This document shows, one piece after another, positions 1 through 6,187 of a DNA stretch of 18,027 nt. The DNA is taken from contig DHXQ01000039.1 of assembly GCA_002413755.1 (NCBI GenBank), forward strand, positions 16,849-34,875, in the 5' to 3' direction. Below the pieces are notes generated by a model. The model was not told the DNA's origin and searched no databases. It worked only from the letters and a program-made list of their open reading frames with translations. The DNA comes from Candidatus Saccharibacteria bacterium UBA5152. Its GTDB lineage: Bacteria; Patescibacteriota; Saccharimonadia; Saccharimonadales; UBA4665. The translations under genes were made by a program, and so were the position numbers. Positions within the stretch are counted from its first letter, which is position 1. Every line of letters starts with the position of its first letter.

Positions 1-1091
1 ATCTTCACTGAGATATTTGTCTTGTCTTTAGAATATTTGACCGCATTGTCGACCAGTTTTTCGAGAACACCCTTCAAGTACTCCCGGTCAACGCTGGCGA
101 TCACTTCATTCGGTGCCCGTAGTTCCAGTGTCTGCCCCTTATTTTCAGCTTGTTGCCGGTATTCCTTGACGACCTGCTTGACGACAGACACGATATTTAT
201 CCGCCGTTTGCGGAGCTGAATGCGTTTCAGATCAAGCTTAGCCACATCCAGCAGATCATTCATGATGCGAATTTCTGATTCGTTATTCTTGTAGGCCACT
301 TCGAGGGCATTGCGCTGTTTTTTGGTTAAGTTTCCCAGATAACCATCGAGTAACAAGCCGACGTATTGCTTGACGTTGGTAGCCGGCGTACGCAGCTGGT
401 GCGAGGCCAGTGACAAAAACTCGCTCTTGGTGCTCTCCAGGGCCCGCTCGCGCAACAGCGAGCGTTGGAAGTACCAGATGATGACGATGCAGATTCCGAA
501 TACAAAGACCGATACAGCCACCGCCACACTTAACGCCTGACTTACTCTGGCATGTGAAGCTTGCTGGCGGGGGCGGATCGCACTCAGACTTTTATCGGTC
601 AAGGCATTAATCCTGACGCGCAGGTTGTCCATGATGTCTCTGCCCTGATCGCTGGCCACAATAAAAGTTGCGGCTTCGGTATCGCCGCGATTTTTAGCGT
701 CGATAGTCTGCCGCAAAAGATCCATGCGCTGATTCGATTGGTCGCGGAGATAACTCATGTCAGACGGTGTGGCTACCCTGCCCGGTGATGACTCAATGTC
801 TTTGAATGTCTGGGGTATTTTTTTGACTACAGCATTATACGGCTCGAGGTACTTGGGGTCGCCCGTAATTAAGTAACCACGGCTACCAGTTTCAGCATCA
901 TCGAGGTTAATGAGCAGGTTCTGCATTAATTGTGCAGACCGAAAACTTTGACCGCTGCCGGTAATTGAATCGTCTAATTTCAGCAAATTATAACTAAGAA
1001 AAACAATCGATGCGATGGTCGCGAGTATGAACGCACCTAAAATGACCAGAAGGCCCTTGTTCGCGTATTTCCAGGTTGCCATGGGGTTCAT
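1..1091 (-). CDS. Sensor histidine kinase with CHASE3 domain (C-terminal end cut by window)
   Basis: The reading frame is open from 1091 to the window edge and gives 363 residues. It has a membrane segment at about 13-34, a CHASE3-like extracytoplasmic helical domain at about 38-175 (motif ETGSRGYLITGDPKYL near 67-82), a second membrane segment at about 186-207, and a HisKA dimerisation domain with the phospho-accepting histidine H231 in SLASHQLRTP. The beginning of the ATPase domain follows (LEKLVDNAVKYS, the N box). The catalytic G boxes lie outside the window. The start at 1091 has a purine-rich AGAAGAGAA upstream; an in-frame ATG at 1082 is also possible. It is divergent from the receiver protein at 1225, so the two probably form a two-component pair. 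The sensed signal is unknown. Confidence 0.9.
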   Translation of the reverse strand, partial: MNPMATWKYANKGLLVILGAFILATIASIVFLSYNLLKLDDSITGSGQSFRSAQLMQNLLINLDDAETGSRGYLITGDPKYLEPYNAVVKKIPQTFKDIESSPGRVATPSDMSYLRDQSNQRMDLLRQTIDAKNRGDTEAATFIVASDQGRDIMDNLRVRINALTDKSLSAIRPRQQASHARVSQALSVAVAVSVFVFGICIVIIWYFQRSLLRERALESTKSEFLSLASHQLRTPATNVKQYVGLLLDGYLGNLTKKQRNALEVAYKNNESEIRIMNDLLDVAKLDLKRIQLRKRRINIVSVVKQVVKEYRQQAENKGQTLELRAPNEVIASVDREYLKGVLEKLVDNAVKYSKDKTNISVK

Positions 1092-1172
1092 CTGTTAATG
1101 GTTCTCTTCTACACCTTTCACTATACACCCTAAAGAATTCTTCAGATATAGTTTAAGATATACCACTCGCGT

Positions 1173-1201
1173 TTTACATATCCGCACGCTTGTCATACAA
1201 T
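1173..1201 (+). promoter_or_regulatory. Promoter of the response regulator gene
   Basis: TTTACA (1173-1178) and TACAAT (1196-1201) are separated by 17 bases. This predicts a start near 1208 and a leader of about 17 bases that carries the GAGG ribosome site at 1216-1219. Confidence 0.7.
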
Positions 1202-1224
1202 AACAGGTAGTAACTGAGGTCAAG

Positions 1225-1593
1225 ATGTCAAAAGTTCTGATTATTGAAGATAACGAAACCCTGAATGAGGCCTACAAGCTCATTCTGGAACGCGATGGCC
1301 ACACTGTAGACACCGCATTTAACGGTGAGGAGGGTCTGGCAAAGGTCAAAAAATCTGATCCCGATCTGATCTTGCTCGACATGCTGATGCCTAAGATGGA
1401 CGGCCTCGAGTTCTTGCGCCACTTCAAACCGGAGACCAAACCCAAGACGACGATCATCATCCTCAGCAACCTCAATGAGGACGAACAGGTCGAAGAAGCC
1501 CGCAAGCTCGGCGCCCACCGCTACATCCTCAAGGCAAATACGTCGCCGCGCGAGTTGGCCGCGCGAGTCAACCACATCGCCCGCCACCTCTAA
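1225..1593 (+). CDS. Stand-alone receiver-domain response regulator (CheY/Spo0F-like)
   Basis: The 122-residue protein is a single REC domain with no output domain. Acidic residues E8 and D9, phospho-accepting D52 in LLDMLMPKMDG, S81 and K103 are all at the expected places. GAGG at 1216-1219, five bases before the ATG, supports the start. It is divergent from the histidine kinase at 1-1091, which is the obvious partner. Lacking a DNA-binding domain, it must act by protein contact or as a phosphorelay intermediate; the target is not visible here. The gene has its own consensus-like promoter and ends in a strong hairpin terminator at 1637-1660. Confidence 0.93.
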   Translation: MSKVLIIEDNETLNEAYKLILERDGHTVDTAFNGEEGLAKVKKSDPDLILLDMLMPKMDGLEFLRHFKPETKPKTTIIILSNLNEDEQVEEARKLGAHRYILKANTSPRELAARVNHIARHL

Positions 1594-1636
1594 CCCACAC
1601 GCGCCAGGTCGGCCTTGCCTGCGTTTTGCAATAAGA

Positions 1637-1660
1637 AAACCCCTCCAAACGGAGGGGTTT
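1637..1660. terminator. Bidirectional intrinsic terminator
   Basis: A perfect 10-bp stem, AAACCCCTCC (1637-1646) with GGAGGGGTTT (1651-1660), has a four-base loop. T-rich tails follow on both strands (TTTATCTTT on plus, TTTTCTTAT on minus), so it can stop both the regulator gene and the convergent small membrane protein gene. Confidence 0.88.
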
Positions 1661-1682
1661 ATCTTTACCTGGCTAAGTGAAA

Positions 1683-1952
1683 TTAGACAGTGTGGTGGGC
1701 GCTGCGGCCGCGAACGGCGTTGTAGACGAATAGCAGTACGACTGCACCCATCAGCGCGACAAAGAAGCTGCTGAGATTAAATCCGGTAACACCATTTGAA
1801 CCAAAGGCGCTCATGATGAAACCACCGAGAATGGCGCCGAGGATACCGACGACGATATTGCCGACAGCACCTTGTTGGCCATTACGGCCCATTATCATTG
1901 ATGCGATCCAACCGACTATTGCTCCGAAAATGATATATAAGATAATGCCCAT
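1683..1952 (-). CDS. GlsB/YeaQ/YmgE family small membrane protein
   Basis: The 89-residue protein has the family's three hydrophobic segments, at about 2-20, 29-50 and 60-80, with Gly-rich motifs GAIVGWIASMIMG and GILGAILGGFI. The family is often labelled 'transglycosylase-associated', but its biochemical role is not established; in several bacteria members are stress-induced envelope proteins. AAGGAG, six bases before the ATG, fixes the start. It appears to be a single-gene unit: no gene lies immediately upstream in the same direction, and it converges on the response regulator, sharing the terminator at 1637-1660. Length and composition are normal for the family. Confidence 0.88.
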   Translation of the reverse strand: MGIILYIIFGAIVGWIASMIMGRNGQQGAVGNIVVGILGAILGGFIMSAFGSNGVTGFNLSSFFVALMGAVVLLFVYNAVRGRSAHHTV

Positions 1953-2126
1953 ATATTACTCCTTCTTACTGTATTTTATTGTGATATCTGCCCCTTTGGA
2001 CATGTACCAATAGTAACTAATCACCAACAATACCACAGCGAATTATTTCATACAGCTTAATAAGTTTAACTTACGCTCGTGAACCTACTGCTTCGGCTAC
2101 CAAAAGGTGTTCTGAGCCGCCGCGCA
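1953..2126. other. Intergenic region, no gene recognised
   Basis: This AT-rich spacer lies between trmD and the small membrane protein gene. The promoter of the membrane protein must lie here, but no convincing -35/-10 pair stands out. Imperfect pairing between GAACCT (2079-2084) and a following AGGTGTTC could be a weak trmD terminator, but it has no clear U-tract. Confidence 0.4.
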
Positions 2127-2792
2127 CTAGATTTTACTTTCGGAACTACGCCATTTCTCGATCTCAGCATGATGCCCATTCAGTAAGACATCTGGCACTT
2201 TGTCGCCCTCATAATCTGCTGGTCGGGTATACTGCGGAAATTCGATCGTCTGGTCGTCGTCCTGGAAAGATTCGATCTCAGTGCTGGTCTCACCACCCAA
2301 CACGCCTGGCAACAGCCGCACGACCGAATCGATAATCGTCATCGCCGGCAATTCCCCGCCCGTCAATACGTAATTACCTATGCAATACGCCTTGTCTACC
2401 CACTTGGTGATGCGCTCGTCGTAGCCTTCGTAGCGCGGACAGATAATAATCAAGCCCTGGCCGCCATTTTCGGCTTGGCCGGCCGCAGCGAGCCGCTTGG
2501 CGTCGGACTGCTTGTAGAGTTGGCCGCGGGGCGACGGCAGCAATACGAGTGCACCTGGGTCCTGCGACTTGGCGTACGCCACAGCTTCCGCCAACGGCTT
2601 GACCATCAGCAGCATACCGTCACCCCCGCCGTACGGCGTATCATCCACCTGCTTGCGCGGGCCGATACCGTAATCGCGCAAATTAATCGTCGAGTATTCG
2701 ACGATACCGCGGTCGCTGGCCTTCCAGAGCATGCTGCTGCCAAATACAGCAGTAAACATCTCCGGAAACAGGGTGATAACTTGTATTTTCAT
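2127..2792 (-). CDS. trmD: tRNA (guanine37-N1)-methyltransferase TrmD
   Basis: This SPOUT-family enzyme transfers a methyl group from S-adenosylmethionine to N1 of G37 in tRNAs reading CNN and some other codons, preventing +1 frameshifts. The 221 residues carry the family motifs VDDTPYGGGDGMLLM (49-63), RYEGYDER (120-127), and IGNYVLTGGELPAMTIIDS (138-156), which forms the trefoil-knot SAM site. R159 matches the E. coli active-site R154. The residue aligned with the proposed catalytic D169 is Glu (E175 in TEIESF). The protein stops soon after HHAEIEKWR and lacks about 30 C-terminal residues present in E. coli TrmD. It follows rpsP and the KH gene, as in many bacteria, but without rimM. No ribosome site precedes the ATG; a perfect TATAAT sits eight bases upstream instead. 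Confidence 0.96.
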   Translation of the reverse strand: MKIQVITLFPEMFTAVFGSSMLWKASDRGIVEYSTINLRDYGIGPRKQVDDTPYGGGDGMLLMVKPLAEAVAYAKSQDPGALVLLPSPRGQLYKQSDAKRLAAAGQAENGGQGLIIICPRYEGYDERITKWVDKAYCIGNYVLTGGELPAMTIIDSVVRLLPGVLGGETSTEIESFQDDDQTIEFPQYTRPADYEGDKVPDVLLNGHHAEIEKWRSSESKI

Positions 2793-2800
2793 CTAAACAT

Positions 2801-2806
2801 ATTATA
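2801..2806 (-). promoter_or_regulatory. Possible -10 box giving a leaderless trmD mRNA
   Basis: A perfect TATAAT on the minus strand ends eight bases before the trmD ATG. No good -35 hexamer lies 16-18 bases further up, and no Shine-Dalgarno sequence separates it from the ATG. If active, transcription would begin at or next to the start codon. Confidence 0.4.
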
Positions 2807-2826
2807 CGATGAAAACCACAATTAAT

Positions 2827-3357
2827 CTAGACGTCGAGATCGTCGTAAGCTTCGAGTTCTTTGCGGGTTTTGCTCACCACATCGCTCTCGGTGGCGTCGT
2901 AAGCCGATTTGCTGGTGTCGGCTTCGTCGAGGTCGTCGTCAAGGCCAGTCAGGTCGCTGGTCGAGCTGGATGAGCTCAATGAGCCCGCTGGACTGTCAAC
3001 GGTATCACTCGTACTGTCGGAGCTTTGGTCGTCAGCGGCGTCGCTGTCGCGAGGAGCAGTGGTAGTGGCGCTGTCGTCGGCACCATCGTCACGTAGGTGA
3101 CCGCCAACCCCATTGTCAACGATCTTCAGGTTGTAGCGGGCATCATTCTTGGTACCGAGGGCGCGCAACAGCGTACGGATACTCTGGGCGGTGGCGCCGC
3201 GCTTACCGATGACTCGGCCGAGATCATCAGGGTCAACCGTTAATTCGAGTAAAACTCCTTTTTCGTCGATCCGTCTTTCGACCTCTACGGCACCTGGGTT
3301 ACTGACGAGTGATTTGACTACAAATTCTACAAATTGTTGGTCGATACTGTTATTCAT
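2827..3357 (-). CDS. khpA: KH-domain RNA-binding protein (KhpA-like) with long acidic tail
   Basis: Residues 1-83 form a KhpA/YlqC-type KH domain with the RNA-binding GxxG loop G51-K-R-G54 in GRVIGKRGATAQSIRTLL. KhpA proteins are normally about 75-80 residues and bind diverse RNAs, often as a heterodimer with KhpB; the rpsP-KH-trmD position is typical. This copy adds about 90 residues, very rich in Asp, Ser, Thr and Ala with runs such as SSSSST and DDDLDE, predicted to be disordered and strongly negative. A frame error is unlikely because the tail keeps normal codon use and ends at a stop 34 bases before trmD. AGGAG, with a suitable gap before the ATG, supports the start. It appears to have its own extended -10 promoter. 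Confidence 0.88.
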   Translation of the reverse strand: MNNSIDQQFVEFVVKSLVSNPGAVEVERRIDEKGVLLELTVDPDDLGRVIGKRGATAQSIRTLLRALGTKNDARYNLKIVDNGVGGHLRDDGADDSATTTAPRDSDAADDQSSDSTSDTVDSPAGSLSSSSSTSDLTGLDDDLDEADTSKSAYDATESDVVSKTRKELEAYDDLDV

Positions 3358-3394
3358 GATCGGTCTCCTGTTCAGTTAGGCTGGTATACAGTTT

Positions 3395-3403
3395 ATTATA
3401 ACA
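3395..3403 (-). promoter_or_regulatory. Extended -10 promoter for the KH gene
   Basis: The minus strand reads TGT-TATAAT, an extended -10 element with a perfect hexamer; no strong -35 is present. The predicted start is near 3388, leaving a leader of about 31 bases with an AGGAG ribosome site. Confidence 0.55.
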
Positions 3404-3485
3404 AACGTTAGGTGTTAGCAGTGTTGGGCAGTTCATTGACGAGGTAGCGTATAATGTAGCGCTCAAATAGCTTATAAACAAAATT

Positions 3486-3501
3486 CCACTCGGGCGAATG
3501 G
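3486..3501 (-). terminator. Probable terminator after rpsP
   Basis: On the minus strand CCATTC pairs with GAGTGG (one G-U pair) around a GCCC loop, followed by AATTTTGTTT. The hairpin is short, so termination may be partial and allow read-through into the KH gene. Confidence 0.5.
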
Positions 3502-3526
3502 GATTATTGTGCGAAAATAACTGAGC

Positions 3527-3919
3527 TTAGGCCTCGGTAGCGGGAGCTTCTACTACTGCAGCGGCGACTTCTTCATCTGGAGTCTCTTCAACGACGGCCT
3601 CTGGAGCTGGCTGGTTTTTGCGTAGTTTCTCAGGGTGACGAGTGGTGCGAGTCTTGGGTGCGCTCTTGCTGACCCACTTTGGTAGCTCAACGCCTTCTTT
3701 GGCGAGGAGGTAGGCAGCCCGATCGGATGGCTGGGCGCCATTCTTGAGGTAAAAACTAGCCTTTTCGCCGTTAACGATGGCCGTCTTGGTGTGGGGGTCG
3801 AAACTGCCCAATTGAGCCACGACTTTACCGCTTGTAGGTGTCAGACGAGATTCCTGGACTACAAGGCGGAACATTGCGTGTCCCTTACGACCGGTACGTT
3901 GCATGCGAATTGATAGCAT
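3527..3919 (-). CDS. rpsP: 30S ribosomal protein bS16
   Basis: This structural protein of the small subunit stabilises 16S rRNA during 30S assembly. The first 82 or so residues are a typical bS16 (MLSIRMQRTGRKGHAMFRLV at the N-terminus; GSFDP at 43-47; DRAAYLLAKEGVELP near 67-81). The usual bS16 is 80-90 residues; here the C-terminus is extended to 130 by a basic stretch (KTRTTRHPEKLRKN) and then an Ala/Glu/Val-rich tail. It leads the rpsP-KH-trmD group and has a strong promoter at 3999-4027. The ribosome site is weak (AGAGAAG). Identification is secure; the role of the tail is unknown. Confidence 0.96.
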   Translation of the reverse strand: MLSIRMQRTGRKGHAMFRLVVQESRLTPTSGKVVAQLGSFDPHTKTAIVNGEKASFYLKNGAQPSDRAAYLLAKEGVELPKWVSKSAPKTRTTRHPEKLRKNQPAPEAVVEETPDEEVAAAVVEAPATEA

Positions 3920-3998
3920 ATCTCTAAACTTCTCTCTTTCTCACACTGAATTAGACACCTAAGACAGTACTTTTATTGCTACTAAAGTATTCTAGACT

Positions 3999-4027
3999 AT
4001 TTTACAGATTGTCGCCTCTGTTGTCAA
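3999..4027 (-). promoter_or_regulatory. Strong promoter of rpsP
   Basis: On the minus strand a perfect TTGACA (4027-4022) is 17 bases from TAAAAT (4004-3999). The predicted start near 3992 gives an rpsP leader of about 70 bases. The promoter lies just past the rnc stop codon, so rpsP need not depend on read-through from rnc. Confidence 0.82.
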
Positions 4028-4049
4028 CTAAAGGCATGCTTCCAAAGTA

Positions 4050-4766
4050 TTATTGCTGATTCTGGGTTTCGGGAGCAGCGTAGGATAATAGGGCGGCTTC
4101 GGCTGCCTTTTGCTGGCCAGCTTGCTTGCTGGGGCCCTGGCCGCTACCACGCAGTTCGCTATCGACAAAGACGCCAACGGTGAAGATCTTGTCATGGTCG
4201 GGACCGGTTTCTTCGATAACCTTATAGACTGGTGTAAAGCCGGCCTGGCTCTGGACAACCTCTTGGAGATGCGACTTAGGGTCCATCCACGAGCCGCTGT
4301 CCAGGATCTGCTTGAAAGTACTCAAAATAGCGTCAGTAATGAAGGTTTTAGCGGCAGCGTACCCCTGGTCGAGGTACAGCGCACCGATCACCGCTTCGAA
4401 GCTGTTGGCCAGGATCTGCTCGCGCGCCCGGTCGCTGCCGCGCTTTTCGCCGCGGCTAAGGCGCAACAACGGTTCGAAGTTGAACTTGGCCGCCGCGGCG
4501 CCGATGCTTTCGGTACGCACCAGGGCACTGCGCCAGTTGGTCAGGATGCCTTCGGGGTCAGGGAAATTATTATACAAATACTCTGTGACGACAACCTCCA
4601 ACACCGCGTCACCCAGGAACTCCAAGCGCTCATTGTGGACGCTGACCGTCTTTTTGTGTTCGTTGACGTACGAACGGTGCGTGAAGGCCGTTATCAGTAG
4701 TTCAATGTCCTTGAAGTCGACGTGTAGAACGTCTTTGGCAAAGGTTGTGTAAGGGGTGTAGTCCAT
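4050..4766 (-). CDS. rnc: Ribonuclease III
   Basis: This double-strand-specific endoribonuclease processes rRNA precursors and structured mRNAs. Of the 238 residues, about 10-155 form the nuclease domain with the signature NERLEFLGDAVL (45-56), in which E49 and D53 match E. coli catalytic E41 and D45. In ANSFEAVIGALYLD (120-133) E124 matches E117, but N121 stands where E. coli has D114, a position where some bacteria carry Asn. A double-stranded RNA-binding domain spans about 163-230 (HLQEVVQSQAGFTPVY, then GPSKQAGQQKAAEAALLSY). It starts 11 bases after the Nudix gene in the rpmF-nusB-Nudix-rnc group, so it is probably cotranscribed with a partner in rRNA synthesis (NusB). Confidence 0.96.
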   Translation of the reverse strand: MDYTPYTTFAKDVLHVDFKDIELLITAFTHRSYVNEHKKTVSVHNERLEFLGDAVLEVVVTEYLYNNFPDPEGILTNWRSALVRTESIGAAAAKFNFEPLLRLSRGEKRGSDRAREQILANSFEAVIGALYLDQGYAAAKTFITDAILSTFKQILDSGSWMDPKSHLQEVVQSQAGFTPVYKVIEETGPDHDKIFTVGVFVDSELRGSGQGPSKQAGQQKAAEAALLSYAAPETQNQQ

Positions 4767-4777
4767 AATCTTATCTG

Positions 4778-5329
4778 TTATAACTTCTCATCACGAATTT
4801 TTTTCATACCAAGCAGCATCAGCTTGCCGATATCATCATACGCAATTTTATCAACGGCGTCAGCGGCGTCAAACCATTTGATGTCAGTCAGCCAATCCTC
4901 GCCCTGGAGCTTGTTGGTATCGCCCTGCCCGCGCACCAGGTAGATGTGCATCGTCATCAACACCAGAGTATGGGTGCGGCGGTAGCGGAAATTGACCTTG
5001 CCGAGCCAGTTGAAGACTTGCATCTCCTGCAGGCCGGTTTCTTCGCGGATTTCGCGCTCGGCGGTTTGTTTGGGCTCCTCGCCTTCTTCGACGTGGCCTT
5101 TGGGGATCGTCCAGCGGTTTTTGGCATCCTGGATCAGCAGGATTTCAATCTGTTTGGTGTCGACATTGCGACGGAAGACGATCCCACCAGAGGTGGTTTC
5201 GCGGACGACCTCGTCGATCGACGGCTTGCGTTTGACGAAGTTCTTTATGCCCTGGATATGACGCTTACCGAAAAATCCGTGGTCTTTGCGCGTATTGTCA
5301 CTGGGCTGGTCGTTGCGGGGAGCGTCCAT
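4778..5329 (-). CDS. Nudix hydrolase
   Basis: The 183-residue protein has a complete Nudix box, Gx5Ex7REUxEExGU, from G78 to L100, including the metal-binding REIREE at 92-97. The domain begins near residue 44 (TTSGGIVFRR) after a basic N-terminal stretch (GKRHIQGIKNFVKRK), which is longer than in minimal Nudix proteins. The phrase RWTIPKGHVEEGE resembles diadenosine polyphosphate or (d)NTP hydrolases, but the substrate cannot be read from sequence. It sits four bases after nusB and 11 before rnc, clearly within one transcription unit, which suggests a link to RNA or nucleotide metabolism without proving it. Confidence 0.9.
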   Translation of the reverse strand: MDAPRNDQPSDNTRKDHGFFGKRHIQGIKNFVKRKPSIDEVVRETTSGGIVFRRNVDTKQIEILLIQDAKNRWTIPKGHVEEGEEPKQTAEREIREETGLQEMQVFNWLGKVNFRYRRTHTLVLMTMHIYLVRGQGDTNKLQGEDWLTDIKWFDAADAVDKIAYDDIGKLMLLGMKKIRDEKL

Positions 5330-5333
5330 CGGC

Positions 5334-5813
5334 TTAAGTCCTCTTGGCCTTTACTTTTGGCACCACGTCAGCGGCTGGGTCGGGCTGGTCGGTGCGCTGC
5401 CGTAGCACCGTGCCGAGCACACCATTGATAAACTTACTGGAATTCTCACCGCCAAAGGCCTTGGCCAGTTCGACGGCTTCATTGATAACCACCTTGGGCG
5501 GTACATCAGTGGCGTGAATGAGTTCGTACAGCCCAATCCGCAGCACGGCCCGGTCCATCCGGGCGATCTGGTCGATCGGCCATTCGGGAGCGATCGGCTG
5601 CAAAATGACATCGAGCTCATCGACATGAGCCAGGACGCCGCGAACCAAGTCTTTAATAAACTCAACGTCGTCGACCATATCGGCATAGCGCTCGATATTG
5701 CGGTCAAGGACTGCTTCCAGGTCGAAATCAACATCCGCTGCATCACGCCGAAACTCTTCCTCATACAAGGTTTGGAGGGCGATAATACGACCGAGGTGGC
5801 GATTTGATGCCAT
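5334..5813 (-). CDS. nusB: Transcription antitermination factor NusB
   Basis: NusB, with NusE (S10), binds boxA of rRNA leaders and supports antitermination. The 159 residues are all-helical and carry the family hallmarks: an N-terminal RIIALQTLYEEEF, the core IDQIARMDRAVLRIGLYEL at about 91-109, and VVINEAVELAKAFGGENSSKFINGVLG in the C-terminal half. Length is normal (130-160). A TAGGAG ribosome site lies about ten bases before the ATG. The gene lies 99 bases after rpmF and four bases before the Nudix gene. No strong separate promoter was found in the rpmF-nusB gap, so cotranscription with rpmF is likely. Confidence 0.95.
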   Translation of the reverse strand: MASNRHLGRIIALQTLYEEEFRRDAADVDFDLEAVLDRNIERYADMVDDVEFIKDLVRGVLAHVDELDVILQPIAPEWPIDQIARMDRAVLRIGLYELIHATDVPPKVVINEAVELAKAFGGENSSKFINGVLGTVLRQRTDQPDPAADVVPKVKAKRT

Positions 5814-5912
5814 ATTGTTAAGGCTCCTAAGGTTACTGAAGTGGTGTAGCGAACTATACTCTCGTAGTTTTAAGTATAACGAAACGCTACGGTTATGCCT
5901 ACGTTTGAATGA

Positions 5913-6074
5913 CTATTTAGCGACAGGCTTGGCAACTGGCTTGGCGCTTTCGCGGCGAGTCGTAAATGCCTTGACTGGTGACTTGGCGTTAACGGCACGA
6001 GCCAACTTAAGCAGCAAGTGACTGCGGCGGGCGCCGGTGGCGCGCGGACTGGTTCGTTTCTTTGGTTTTCCCAT
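5913..6074 (-). CDS. rpmF: Probable 50S ribosomal protein bL32 (short, zinc-free form)
   Basis: This is a 53-residue basic protein starting MGKPKKRTSPRATGARRSHL. The pattern PKKRTS...RRSH matches the N-terminal part of bL32, whose usual sequence is PKRRTSxxRRxxRRxH. It has no cysteines, so it corresponds to a bL32 that has lost the zinc ribbon, and it ends in a Lys/Ala/Pro repeat (AKPVAKPVAK). TAGGAG, eight bases upstream, and a consensus-like promoter support a well expressed gene. It heads the nusB-Nudix-rnc group, which fits a ribosomal protein. The call rests on a short N-terminal match; another small basic ribosomal protein is the main alternative. Confidence 0.72.
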   Translation of the reverse strand: MGKPKKRTSPRATGARRSHLLLKLARAVNAKSPVKAFTTRRESAKPVAKPVAK

Positions 6075-6127
6075 GGTTTATACTCCTACCTATCTTGCAA
6101 GGTATTTAATCTTACGCTTTGGACTCT

Positions 6128-6156
6128 ATATTACAGCATTTACGCTTACTATTCAA
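6128..6156 (-). promoter_or_regulatory. Promoter of the rpmF-nusB-Nudix-rnc group
   Basis: The minus strand has TTGAAT (6156-6151), 17 bases, then TAATAT (6133-6128). The predicted start near 6121 gives a leader of about 47 bases carrying TAGGAG before rpmF. Confidence 0.78.
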
Positions 6157-6187
6157 GGGGTGTGACCGGTGAGGCGGCAAACGAACG

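Noticed and set aside
1133..1142. Palindrome AAGAATTCTT between kinase and regulator genes as an operator
   Set aside because: It is a single ten-base palindrome in AT-rich DNA without a second copy; no support for regulator binding.
4110..4700. 196-residue plus-strand frame opposite rnc
   Set aside because: It is antisense to rnc, and its codon pattern mirrors rnc; no family feature.
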